NCBI GenBank assembly: GCA_002371345.1
Contig: DFHY01000057.1
Coordinates: forward strand, 30,705-37,629
Direction of reading: 5' to 3'
Origin: Lachnospiraceae bacterium UBA3711
Lineage (GTDB): Bacteria; Bacillota; Clostridia; Lachnospirales; Lachnospiraceae
DNA: 6,925 nucleotides
Under the pieces are notes generated by a model. That model saw only the letters and a list, made by a program, of their open reading frames with translations, did no database searches and was not told the DNA's origin. Positions 1 through 6,754 of the stretch are shown here, piece after piece. How positions within the stretch are numbered: position 1 is the stretch's first letter; each line of letters starts with the position of its first letter. Made by a program: the position numbers and the translations under genes.

Positions 1-2162
1 AGCCCGTTGCTGGTGACGATAAAAACTCCGTTTCCCTTCTCATCGCGAACCATTCTGAGAATAACTCCTGAACTCAGACCGTCATTGCGGGTGAACATCT
101 GAGAGACCTTCTGGTCTTTGAGTACAGCGATTCCGTCGCCGTCTGTACCCGCAAGGACGGTTCCGTCATCGAGCTCGATCACCGACAGAATCATAGTGTT
201 GATCAGGCCGTCGGTGTTGCGGATGGTATGAAGTATCTTGTGATCACGGATGAAGCACAGGCCGGTATCACCGGCTGCTACGACAGTCCCGTCGGACAGC
301 TCTGACGCCAGCCTTGCTCTGTTTCCGAAGCTGCCGTTCTCAGTGTTGTAAAGGTAAATATTGCCGTCGGGCGTAATCTCCCACAGACCGTTGCCATAGG
401 TGCAGAGCCAGAGAGTTTCCCGGCTGTCGGCGAAAATGCACCGGATTCGGGTGCTTCCAAGCTGTGTGGCCAGTGAACTCTTTTTCTTGCGTCCGCTGGT
501 GCCGTCTATGATATCAAGGCCGTTGTCGGTGCCGATATAGTAATCACCCTGCCATTTCTCGATGGTATTCACCACCTTGGGTTCCATCCCTGCCGCGCTG
601 TACAGATCCCTGAAAGCGGAAGGAGCCAGACGAAGCAGTCCGAGTCTTGAGGACGTGAACCACAGGTTGCCCTGATAGTCCTTCACCATATTGTCGATAG
701 AGTTATTGAAACTGTTGACATTGATAAGCTGATAGTTCTTATCGGCATCAAGGCAGGCGATACCATTCTCAGCCGAGAGAAAGAGCTCGCCGTTTTCAAG
801 AAGATTCAGATTATTGATGCTCGACAGACCGACACAGGCAAAGTTTGACAGCTCACGGAAATCCCCGTCTGATATATCATAGAGATGCAGACGGGAGGTG
901 GATGTGCCGACATACAGGTTGCCGTGCCTGTCGAATTCGCAGCAGTTTATCTGCTCATTTCCTTTGGGAAACTGCATGGAACAGATTATCTGCCCGCTCT
1001 TCATGAGAAACAGCCGCCCGTCAGATGTCACCGCGGCAACATGTCCCTCCTCGTCAGCGGTAATATGGTCGGCAAAATTGACTTCCCAGAGAGAAGAGAC
1101 CTTCTTAAGGCCGCTGTTGAGCGTGAGAATCTGCATACTGGATGTGGTTCCGATATAGTAGTAGCCGTCCGAGCTTTCAATTATGCTCCGCACCGAATCG
1201 GAGGGAAGGCCGTTGCTCTGGTCTATTACATTGACTATCTTTTCGTTAATTGAGATAGCGAGACCGTTATCATTTGTTCCGATCCACAGGCGGCCTTCGT
1301 CATCAGTATAAAGGCAGTTGACGTTGCGGACGGTATCATAGCCGTCCATCCATTTGAATTCGCGCCCGTTATACCGGTAGAGTCCGGCATAGGTACCGAT
1401 CCAGAGTATACCGTCATTGGTCTGCGTGATATCATTCGCAGCCCCGCAGGGAAGGCCGTTGTCGCTGCTGTAGACGGTCTGCACATAATCACTGTAATTT
1501 GTTGAAGCAACAGCGGCCGCGTGAGAGGCTGACGCCGGAATAAGAGCTCCCGAAACCAGAACTGCGGCAAAGACAGTCAAACCTGAAATGACGCCGGTAC
1601 CGGACCGGGGAGCGCGTCTTGCTCTGACTTTGCGGAAAATCTTGATCGCGGCGTGCACGACAAACAAAGTTATCAGCTTGTCCCAGAATTCTACATAGAA
1701 CTCCCCGAAGAAAAGACACAGTGGTCTTGGCCATTTCCATCCGAGAAGAAGATTAATGATGCCGTCCCCCCATGTATTGCCGGTCATTCCTTTATAGTAG
1801 ATGTAATTTAACGGCACGGAGATGATGCTTGCGCAGATCACGCACAGGATGCCGAGAGACATGGTTCCGACACGTGTGTCAAGACTCTTTCTGCGTGAGA
1901 AGAAGCCTACAAGAAGGGCAATTGAGATGCTTGTAATAAAATAAATCCATGGTGAGTGGAAGATGGCGCTGAATATAAGGTTGCCGGTTACGCCGACCAT
2001 GCAGCCACAGATCCCCCCAAGAATGTACGCGCTGCATACCGTTCCGAAGGAGTCAAGCCACAGCGGCAGACTGAAACGGGTGGTCAGAGCCCTGCCTGCG
2101 CAATTGCATAGAATACACACAATAACCAGCACAATAATCTGGTAAGTCTTTAGCGTTTTCAA
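1..2162 (-). CDS. Two-component-regulator-type beta-propeller membrane sensor, 3' end outside window (partial)
   Basis: This frame is open for 720 codons from a TTG at 2162 to the left edge, so the C-terminus is missing. Residues 1-180 are hydrophobic, with about five or six membrane spans. They include the motif SLPLWLDSFGT (31-41) followed by Gly-rich helices, reminiscent of ECF-transporter S-component-like sensory domains. A further hydrophobic stretch at 190-212 ends in an Ala-rich segment and leads into a long extracytoplasmic part. From about 225 onward, Reg_prop-like blades repeat every 40-50 residues: WIGTYAGLYRY (254-264), WIGTNDNGLAI (293-303), YIGTTSS (336), YVGTSTS (417), WFTSSRLGLLRL (501-512), YIGTDNGLDII (542-552), WLCTYGNGLWEI (585-596) and LAGTDGDGIAVL (670-681). 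About eleven blades are visible. Family members usually have two seven-blade propellers, a Y_Y_Y domain, a membrane span and then a histidine kinase or GGDEF output. Which output this one has cannot be seen. TTG is preferred over the first internal ATG because it has a strong SD and keeps the first membrane span. It lies 68 bases after the solute-binding gene, probably co-transcribed. Confidence 0.9.
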   Translation of the reverse strand, partial: MKTLKTYQIIVLVIVCILCNCAGRALTTRFSLPLWLDSFGTVCSAYILGGICGCMVGVTGNLIFSAIFHSPWIYFITSISIALLVGFFSRRKSLDTRVGTMSLGILCVICASIISVPLNYIYYKGMTGNTWGDGIINLLLGWKWPRPLCLFFGEFYVEFWDKLITLFVVHAAIKIFRKVRARRAPRSGTGVISGLTVFAAVLVSGALIPASASHAAAVASTNYSDYVQTVYSSDNGLPCGAANDITQTNDGILWIGTYAGLYRYNGREFKWMDGYDTVRNVNCLYTDDEGRLWIGTNDNGLAISINEKIVNVIDQSNGLPSDSVRSIIESSDGYYYIGTTSSMQILTLNSGLKKVSSLWEVNFADHITADEEGHVAAVTSDGRLFLMKSGQIICSMQFPKGNEQINCCEFDRHGNLYVGTSTSRLHLYDISDGDFRELSNFACVGLSSINNLNLLENGELFLSAENGIACLDADKNYQLINVNSFNNSIDNMVKDYQGNLWFTSSRLGLLRLAPSAFRDLYSAAGMEPKVVNTIEKWQGDYYIGTDNGLDIIDGTSGRKKKSSLATQLGSTRIRCIFADSRETLWLCTYGNGLWEITPDGNIYLYNTENGSFGNRARLASELSDGTVVAAGDTGLCFIRDHKILHTIRNTDGLINTMILSVIELDDGTVLAGTDGDGIAVLKDQKVSQMFTRNDGLSSGVILRMVRDEKGNGVFIVTSNG

Positions 2163-2180
2163 CGTGATACCTTCCCTTTC
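2160..2180 (-). promoter_or_regulatory. Ribosome binding site that fixes the TTG start of the propeller sensor
   Basis: On the minus strand AAGGGAAGG (2178-2170) sits seven bases before TTG (2162-2160). No ATG or GTG lies near this site in the frame. The first in-frame ATG falls inside the membrane domain (codon 55) and would remove the first span. The use of TTG is inferred from these facts. Confidence 0.7.
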
Positions 2181-2230
2181 AAGTACCTCAAGGTGCAGAA
2201 CAAATGTAAGCGGCAGCCCGGACTGGTATG

Positions 2231-3250
2231 TTACAGTCCGAGCTCTGCCGCGCGCGCGGAGGACTCCGCAAACCACTTCTCATATTCCCCGGAGGACAGA
2301 ACCTCGTCTATGACTCCGTTCACAAAGTACATAAGCTCAAGATCGTCCTTCGGACCCGCGATCCGATCGCCCTCAAACTGTTCCTCAAGCTGGAAGTCGA
2401 TGCCTTCCATCAGAATGAGAGAGCAGTCCGGATTGTTACGGATATACAGCTTTGCGCTCTCGATGTCCACGGCTGCCGCGTCCGCCTCCTTGCCGCTGAC
2501 TTCGTCATAGATCTCCTGGACGGATGAGACCCTCTTAAACTGACTGTATCCGGTGATATTCTGCGCGGCAAGAAGCTCCTGAAGGGAGCCCTGCTGCGCG
2601 ATGAGATTTCTGCCGGCAAGGTCGGACAGCTCACGAATGTCATCCTTATTGTCCTCATGTATTATAAGGCCGATGTGAGCTCCCTCAGAGGCATAGTGGT
2701 ATCCCTTTGAAAGCTCCATCGATGACGCTCGTTCGGGAGTATATGAAAGACCGGAGATGGCAAGATCGTACTTTCCGGCTTTCATTGATGAGAGAACTTC
2801 AGTGAATCCGAGCTCGGCAATCTCGAGCTCAACGCCCATCCGCTCAGCGATGAGCCGGGCCAGACTCATATCCGCACCCTGGTACCGGTCCTGTCCTTCA
2901 AGCTCGGGATCGATGAATTCCTGAGGCGGGAAGTATGGTTCGGTGACAACACGAAGAACACCTCTGCTCCGTATAAGAGCCAGCCTGCCCAGAGCGTCAG
3001 CGGGTATTCCTGATGAAACATCCATGGAATCCTCGACATAGTTCCACTCATTTTCATGAAAACGTTCTTCGTAGGGAATATTCTCAGACGATGTGTCATT
3101 CAGACCGGATGGATCAGCCTCGGTCTGATTCTGACTGCCGGAAGGCGCGGCATACAGAATATCTGTACTTGCAGATAAGAGAACGGATAATGAAATAAGA
3201 ACAGTAAAAAAACGTCGGTATTTTTGCGCAAGAAGGCTTATTATGCTCAT
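2231..3250 (-). CDS. Orphan family 3 extracellular solute-binding protein
   Basis: The 339-residue product starts with a basic stretch (KYRR) and a hydrophobic helix (14-34), a signal peptide that may be cut near LYAA (32-35). There is no lipobox cysteine, so it is either released or retained by an uncleaved helix. A polar linker (about 36-90) precedes a periplasmic-binding-protein type II fold of the amino-acid-binding (SBP_bac_3) kind. GVLRVVTEPYFPPQEF (97-112) is the first strand and ligand loop, YQGADMSLARLIAERMG (123-139) is the typical G-x-D-x-x-L-x-x-x-I-A motif, and MKAGKYDLAISGLSYTPER (156-174) is the second conserved block. The domain ends at EYEKWF (322-327). GGGAGGG lies four bases before the ATG. 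No permease or ATPase adjoins it; a diguanylate cyclase lies upstream and a propeller sensor downstream. A role in signal reception is therefore as plausible as uptake. The ligand is unknown; the family mostly binds polar amino acids. Confidence 0.88.
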   Translation of the reverse strand: MSIISLLAQKYRRFFTVLISLSVLLSASTDILYAAPSGSQNQTEADPSGLNDTSSENIPYEERFHENEWNYVEDSMDVSSGIPADALGRLALIRSRGVLRVVTEPYFPPQEFIDPELEGQDRYQGADMSLARLIAERMGVELEIAELGFTEVLSSMKAGKYDLAISGLSYTPERASSMELSKGYHYASEGAHIGLIIHEDNKDDIRELSDLAGRNLIAQQGSLQELLAAQNITGYSQFKRVSSVQEIYDEVSGKEADAAAVDIESAKLYIRNNPDCSLILMEGIDFQLEEQFEGDRIAGPKDDLELMYFVNGVIDEVLSSGEYEKWFAESSARAAELGL

Positions 3251-3282
3251 ATGTCCCTCCCACTTGCTTAAGAATGATGCAT

Positions 3283-3296
3283 GCAGGCAAGCCTGC
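3283..3296. promoter_or_regulatory. Perfect dyad in the solute-binding gene leader
   Basis: GCAGGC-AA-GCCTGC is an exact palindrome with 6-base arms and a 2-base centre. It lies between the predicted promoter (3346-3374) and the RBS of the solute-binding gene. The two-base centre makes it a poor RNA hairpin, so a dimeric-regulator binding site is a reasonable reading. It could also be chance in a 147-base gap. No regulator can be named. Confidence 0.4.
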
Positions 3297-3345
3297 CGTT
3301 CTGGATTTATGCCAATTTCAGAGGGGTGCTGAATATATATATAAG

Positions 3346-3374
3346 ATAATAGCAGTTAAGGCACATTTGAGCAA
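3346..3374 (-). promoter_or_regulatory. Predicted extended -10 promoter for the solute-binding gene
   Basis: On the minus strand TTGCTC (3374-3369) is followed after 17 bases by TATTAT (3351-3346), which is preceded by TGC, giving an extended -10. The start of transcription would fall near 3339, inside an alternating AT run (3332-3342). That leaves a leader of about 90 bases that contains the dyad at 3283-3296. The -35 matches the consensus at only 3 of 6 bases; the call rests on the -10 and the spacing. Confidence 0.5.
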
Positions 3375-3397
3375 GACGTGAAAAGATATGTACCGGG

Positions 3398-4780
3398 TTA
3401 TACGACTTTGGACACATGCTCCATGTCCTGACGGTAGAAGCAGCAGTCGTTGCGCCCGTGATCCTTGACATAGTACAGGGCGATGTCTGACCTGTGGAGC
3501 ATCTGATCCGCATTCAGTCCATCCTCGCACAGGCATACTCCGGCGCTCAGGGTAATCGGCGGGACATTATCTGATATGTCGGACAGATCCCTGTTGATCT
3601 GGACTACCTTGTGCTCGATAAGATGGCGTACCTCCTGCTTGACATGAACCATAAGAACTATGAATTCGTCGCCGCCGATACGGCACACATAATCATCAGT
3701 CCTGAAATGCTCGACGAGGATGCGCGCTATCTTTTTGAGTACTTTATCTCCCACCTCATGACCGAAGCTGTCGTTAACGCTCTTGAACTTGTCAGCGTCA
3801 AACAGCAGAAATGCGGTGGTGCTCAGGTCAACACTGCCCTTAATCAGATCAAAGCCTGACCGGTTATAGGTGCCGGTGAGTTCATCGTGAGAGGCTTTGA
3901 AAGACAGGTTGTCGATACTCTTTTTGTACGCGGAGTACATCTTATTGTACGTTCCCGCCAGATAACGGAATTCATTCGCTCCGACGATAGGAAGACGCTG
4001 ATCCTTCTTGATATGTTCAACCGCGGTCAGAAGCGGATTGATTCCCAGACTGGTGGTAAGCCACAGCAGCAGGATAAGGAACAGGGACTGAAGAATGACC
4101 AGTATCATCAGCCAGGTAAGATCCGTCTTCATCTGATGCTCGCTGCCGTTCTGTGCCGCATGGGTTCCGACTCTCAGATTCTCAAGACAATTCTCGAGAT
4201 CACGGCGTACCATATTCTTCTGGTCATAGTACTTGCTGTCATGCATCATTGTGCGGGCAAGCGCCAGCTTCCCGCCCCTTGAAAGGGCAAGATCCTTATC
4301 AGACAGTGTGACCTCACGCATGGGTTCAGGGATATCATTGTCGCCCTTCGCGGTCAGTACCAGCAGCATGGCATAATACTCGCGGTCCATGAGGGCAACA
4401 GAGTCCTGCATCGCCTTCTTAAGCTCATCGAGAGCGTCCGATTCCGGAAGCTTCTCCTGCATGGCTTCGACCGCTTTTTCCCTGCGCTTCTTAACCAGTG
4501 CCTCATCCATATATCTGTCCAGATGAACACGGTCAACCAGCACCGTGTAACACTGGGCCTCTTCTGTAAGATAGTCAGAGGCGTTCAGAAGCACCTGGGC
4601 GGTATTCTGAAGCTCAATATATGTATCTGTCGCGTCAGACAGAGCCCGGAATGAGCGGAACGAAAGGAAAGACGCCACCAGCAGACATACTGTCATCCCC
4701 AGTGAAATAATAAGCATAATTAGAAATGTAAGCCGGAGCGACAGCCCCTCTCTCTTTATTCTCTCAACCCAACCACTCAT
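3398..4780 (-). CDS. Membrane-bound diguanylate cyclase (GGDEF) with helical extracytoplasmic sensor
   Basis: The 460-residue protein should make cyclic-di-GMP from two GTP. A short cytoplasmic N-terminus leads into membrane span 1 (about 17-41). An almost wholly helical sensor region follows (about 42-220), containing SDYLTEEAQ (68-76) and DREYYAMLL (132-140), of a type I associate with Firmicute cyclases. Span 2 is at about 221-245, then a HAMP-like linker to about 295. The GGDEF domain has every key element: DELTGTYNR (299-307), metal-binding D328 in FDADKFKSVND, GHEVGD (340-345), the GGDEF signature itself (369-373) and SDIALYYVKDHGRN (431-444). An RxxD inhibitory site, R360-T-D-D363, lies exactly five residues before GGDEF, so product feedback inhibition is expected. 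GGAGG is five bases before the ATG. The gene heads the minus-strand cluster and has its own promoter upstream. The sensed signal is unknown. Confidence 0.95.
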   Translation of the reverse strand: MSGWVERIKREGLSLRLTFLIMLIISLGMTVCLLVASFLSFRSFRALSDATDTYIELQNTAQVLLNASDYLTEEAQCYTVLVDRVHLDRYMDEALVKKRREKAVEAMQEKLPESDALDELKKAMQDSVALMDREYYAMLLVLTAKGDNDIPEPMREVTLSDKDLALSRGGKLALARTMMHDSKYYDQKNMVRRDLENCLENLRVGTHAAQNGSEHQMKTDLTWLMILVILQSLFLILLLWLTTSLGINPLLTAVEHIKKDQRLPIVGANEFRYLAGTYNKMYSAYKKSIDNLSFKASHDELTGTYNRSGFDLIKGSVDLSTTAFLLFDADKFKSVNDSFGHEVGDKVLKKIARILVEHFRTDDYVCRIGGDEFIVLMVHVKQEVRHLIEHKVVQINRDLSDISDNVPPITLSAGVCLCEDGLNADQMLHRSDIALYYVKDHGRNDCCFYRQDMEHVSKVV

Positions 4781-4855
4781 TGCTGCCTCCGTATTCTGAT
4801 GCCGTGGCCCAAAAAACTTTTGACAGATACATTATATTCACCCACATAAGCCCAT

Positions 4856-4883
4856 ATTATAGCACCTGCAGCGGTAAACTCAA
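4856..4883 (-). promoter_or_regulatory. Predicted extended -10 promoter for the diguanylate cyclase gene
   Basis: On the minus strand TTGAGT (4883-4878), 16 bases, then TATAAT (4861-4856), which is preceded by TGC (extended -10). The -10 is a perfect consensus and the -35 matches 4 of 6. Initiation near 4849 would give a leader of about 70 bases to the ATG at 4780. A second TATAAT on the same strand at 4836-4831 has no convincing -35 and is not proposed as the main start. Confidence 0.65.
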
Positions 4884-4936
4884 GTGTTGCAGCAGACAAT
4901 ATTGAGAATGGGATGTGCAAAAAATTAAATGTGATT

Positions 4937-4972
4937 TGTTCACGGCCTGCGGGGATAGGAGGACCGTGAACA
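4937..4972. repeat. Bulged inverted repeat, TGTTCACGG arms
   Basis: TGTTCACGG (4937-4945) pairs exactly with CCGTGAACA (4964-4972). Inside it CCT (4946-4948) pairs with AGG (4960-4962), leaving one bulged A (4963) and an 11-base purine-rich loop. Read on the minus strand, a run of six T follows about 10-13 bases later (4924-4919), which is too far for a textbook intrinsic terminator. The outer motif TTCACGG/CCGTGAA recurs at 6821-6854 and at the right edge of the window. Confidence 0.65.
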
Positions 4973-5086
4973 GAGTGACTTGATGGGCCAGCCGTACTGA
5001 TTTAATCTTGCGGCAATCCGCGTAAACTGATAAACTTTGGTGAAGGCGTGACTCCCTGCATGGCTTAATCCGGTAAATATAGTGTA

Positions 5087-5111
5087 CGACAAAGGTAACT
5101 TTACTTTGTCG
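5087..5111. promoter_or_regulatory. Perfect inverted repeat upstream of the secreted phosphatase gene
   Basis: CGACAAAG (5087-5094) and CTTTGTCG (5104-5111) are exact reverse complements separated by nine bases. The repeat sits between a TATAGT hexamer (5078-5083) and a TTGACC hexamer (5112-5117), about 80 bases before the phosphatase ATG. The centre-to-centre spacing of 17 bases would suit a dimeric regulator. It could equally form an 8-bp stem at the 5' end of the mRNA. Which of these it is cannot be told from sequence. Confidence 0.5.
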
Positions 5112-5189
5112 TTGACCATAGTTTGTTTCCGGTTTAGCAGGGCTTCATGGCAGAGACTACTTGAGAAACCTGAGAAAGGAGATTGAAAC

Positions 5190-6725
5190 ATGAAAAGATA
5201 CTTCACGTTGCTGGCGGCTTTGCTGATGGCTCTCATGCTGAGCGGCAGTATCATGGCCCAGGAGAGCAGTGACGCGGCGAATGCCGGGACTGAAGCTGAA
5301 GGATATGAGTATGAGGAGGTATTCGCCGAATGGAATCCGGAAGCCCCGGCTCTGAATACTCTGATCGACTATGTGGAAGCGGTCACGGATGAGTCATCAG
5401 AGGACTTCATCCCGCCGGCGGACAGGATAGCGGTGTTCGATATGGACGGAACCGTATACGGAGAGCTGTTCCCAACATATCTGGAGTATTACACGCTGGC
5501 ATGGCGCATACTGAAGGATCCGTCAATTGAGCCTGACGCGGAGATGCTTAAGGTAGGACGCACTATTAGGGACTGCGCCCTTGACAAATCATTCCCAGAG
5601 GATATGCCTGTCCAGCACGCCATACAGGCGGCACGCGCATACGCGGGCATGACGCTGAATGAATTTTCTGATTTCATTACCCAGATACTTCTTCGTGACG
5701 TTGACGGCTTTGAGGGAATGACATACGGAGAGGCATTTTACCAGCCTATCATTGAAGTGATAGAGTACCTGCAGGAGAATGACTTCAAGGTTTATATCGT
5801 CTCCGGAAGCGACCGCTTTATCTGCCGCACTCTGATCGAGGGCGCTCTGGATATCCCGTATGAGAACATCATCGGCATGGATGTTGCCATGAAGGCGACC
5901 AATCAGGGCGATACAGACGGGCTTGACTATGTGTTCTCGGCTGAGGATGATGTTGTCCGCACCGACAAACTTCTGATCAAGAACCTGAAGATGAACAAGG
6001 TTTGCCAGATTGTTCAGGATATCGGGCGCCAGCCGGTACTCTCCTTCGGAAACAGCAGCGGTGACGTCAGCATGCATAATTACACAATCTATAACAATCC
6101 GTACCGCAGCGCGGCCTTCATGCTGATAGCGGACGATGAGGTTCGTGATTACGGCAATACCGAGAAGGTTCAGCCACTGAAGGAACAGTGGGAGAAGAAC
6201 GGTTACAACGTTATCTCAATGAAGGACGACTTCAAGACTATCTATGGTGAGAACGTTGTGAAGACCGGTACTTTCCACTGGATGGAAGAGCTTGCAGATG
6301 ACAGAGGCGACGGAGCGGACGCTGAGACTGCGCAGCCGGCTGAAGCGGCAGACGCTGAGCCTGTACAGACGGACGCAGCAGCGGATGAGGCTGAGGATAA
6401 GGATGTTCAGTATGTCATGTACCTTGGCACAAATGACAAGGATACCAACGAGCCGGTATTTGATCATGAGCAGGCAAAGGAAAAGGCCAAGGAGATTCTG
6501 ATCGACAGCTTCGGCGGCTATACTATTCAGGAAGCTGAGGGAGGATGGAAAGCTGACGACGGCAGCGTTGCCCAGGAATACACTCTGGTGATCTATCTGA
6601 GCGACACCACTCTGGAAGATGTACACGCCGCGGCGGACAAGATGCTGGAGACATTTAACCAGAGCTCAGTCCTGATACAGGAGAATCCGACTACGACAGA
6701 GTTCTATGATGGCTCCGCGAAATAA
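5190..6725 (+). CDS. Secreted HAD-superfamily phosphatase with C-terminal DUF3574-like domain
   Basis: The 511-residue product has a signal peptide (basic MKR, hydrophobic core to about 19, probable cut after IMA at 21-23) and no lipobox, so it should be exported. Residues 75-365 are a HAD hydrolase of the phosphoserine-phosphatase-like group. Motif I is DMDGT with nucleophile D84 and acid/base D86. Motif II is VSGS with S205. The likely motif III lysine is K270, ahead of IGRQPVLSFGNSSGDVSM, which holds motif IV (D292). In this group the motif is often GNSDGD; here the first acid is replaced by S290. A large cap (about 95-190) lies between motifs I and II. An acidic Ala/Glu/Asp linker (about 370-404) joins a compact domain (407-497) with YLGTNDKD, GGYTIQEAEGGWKADDG and QEYTLVIYLSD, matching the DUF3574 pattern from memory. 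The expected reaction is phosphomonoester hydrolysis outside the cytoplasm; the substrate is unknown. AAAGGAG eight bases upstream supports the start. It is divergent from the cyclase cluster. Confidence 0.88.
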   Translation: MKRYFTLLAALLMALMLSGSIMAQESSDAANAGTEAEGYEYEEVFAEWNPEAPALNTLIDYVEAVTDESSEDFIPPADRIAVFDMDGTVYGELFPTYLEYYTLAWRILKDPSIEPDAEMLKVGRTIRDCALDKSFPEDMPVQHAIQAARAYAGMTLNEFSDFITQILLRDVDGFEGMTYGEAFYQPIIEVIEYLQENDFKVYIVSGSDRFICRTLIEGALDIPYENIIGMDVAMKATNQGDTDGLDYVFSAEDDVVRTDKLLIKNLKMNKVCQIVQDIGRQPVLSFGNSSGDVSMHNYTIYNNPYRSAAFMLIADDEVRDYGNTEKVQPLKEQWEKNGYNVISMKDDFKTIYGENVVKTGTFHWMEELADDRGDGADAETAQPAEAADAEPVQTDAAADEAEDKDVQYVMYLGTNDKDTNEPVFDHEQAKEKAKEILIDSFGGYTIQEAEGGWKADDGSVAQEYTLVIYLSDTTLEDVHAAADKMLETFNQSSVLIQENPTTTEFYDGSAK

Positions 6726-6740
6726 TCTGACCTGAAGTTC

Positions 6741-6751
6741 CCGCTTCGCGG
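6741..6751. repeat. Mini-hairpin CCGC-TTC-GCGG
   Basis: A perfect four-base-arm palindrome with a TTC loop (GAA on the other strand) lies 15 bases after the phosphatase stop codon. It is the first of three copies of the GCTTCGC core in this region. There is no following T run, so it is not called a terminator. Confidence 0.5.
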
Positions 6752-6754
6752 CCA

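Larger units (their letters stand above)
4781..5189. other. Divergent intergenic region between the cyclase and phosphatase genes
   Basis: No credible gene is seen in these 409 bases; the minus-strand frame that crosses 4940-5254 overlaps the phosphatase start and has no recognisable domain. The region carries the cyclase promoter (4856-4883), a bulged inverted repeat (4937-4972), a small hairpin GCGG-CAAT-CCGC (5010-5021) and a perfect inverted repeat (5087-5111). No confident phosphatase promoter could be assigned. TATAGT at 5078-5083 lacks a -35, and TTGACC at 5112-5117 is followed only by a weak TAGCAG 17 bases later. The phosphatase SD AAAGGAG (5175-5181) is eight bases before its ATG, and its start overlaps the second copy of a direct repeat TGAGAAA (5162-5168 and 5171-5177). 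Confidence 0.7.

Noticed and set aside
885..1253. 122-residue plus-strand frame
   Set aside because: It lies opposite propeller blades whose repeats continue without break on the minus strand.
2193..2527. Two plus-strand frames of about 100 residues antisense to the binding-protein gene
   Set aside because: They are opposite the conserved C-terminal part of the binding protein; their compositions are Ser/Pro- or Leu-rich with no domain.
4820..4825. Perfect TTGACA on the plus strand
   Set aside because: No acceptable -10 lies 16-18 bases downstream, and it is in the leader of the opposite-strand cyclase gene.
4919..4972. Intrinsic terminator reading on the minus strand (stem 4972-4937, T run 4924-4919)
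   Set aside because: The T run begins about a dozen bases after the stem rather than directly, and no minus-strand gene ends here.
4975..5189. Possible riboswitch in the phosphatase leader (c-di-GMP type was considered because of the cyclase)
   Set aside because: I could not find the conserved GEMM core or the P1/P2 arrangement, nor a cobalamin, TPP or SAM core; only small separate hairpins are present.
4940..5254. 104-residue minus-strand frame covering the divergent intergenic region
   Set aside because: It starts inside the phosphatase signal-peptide region, runs through the inverted repeats, and looks like no known protein.
5589..6077. 162-residue open frame antisense to the phosphatase gene
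   Set aside because: It mirrors the HAD coding region, shows no recognisable domain, and the sense frame has intact catalytic motifs.
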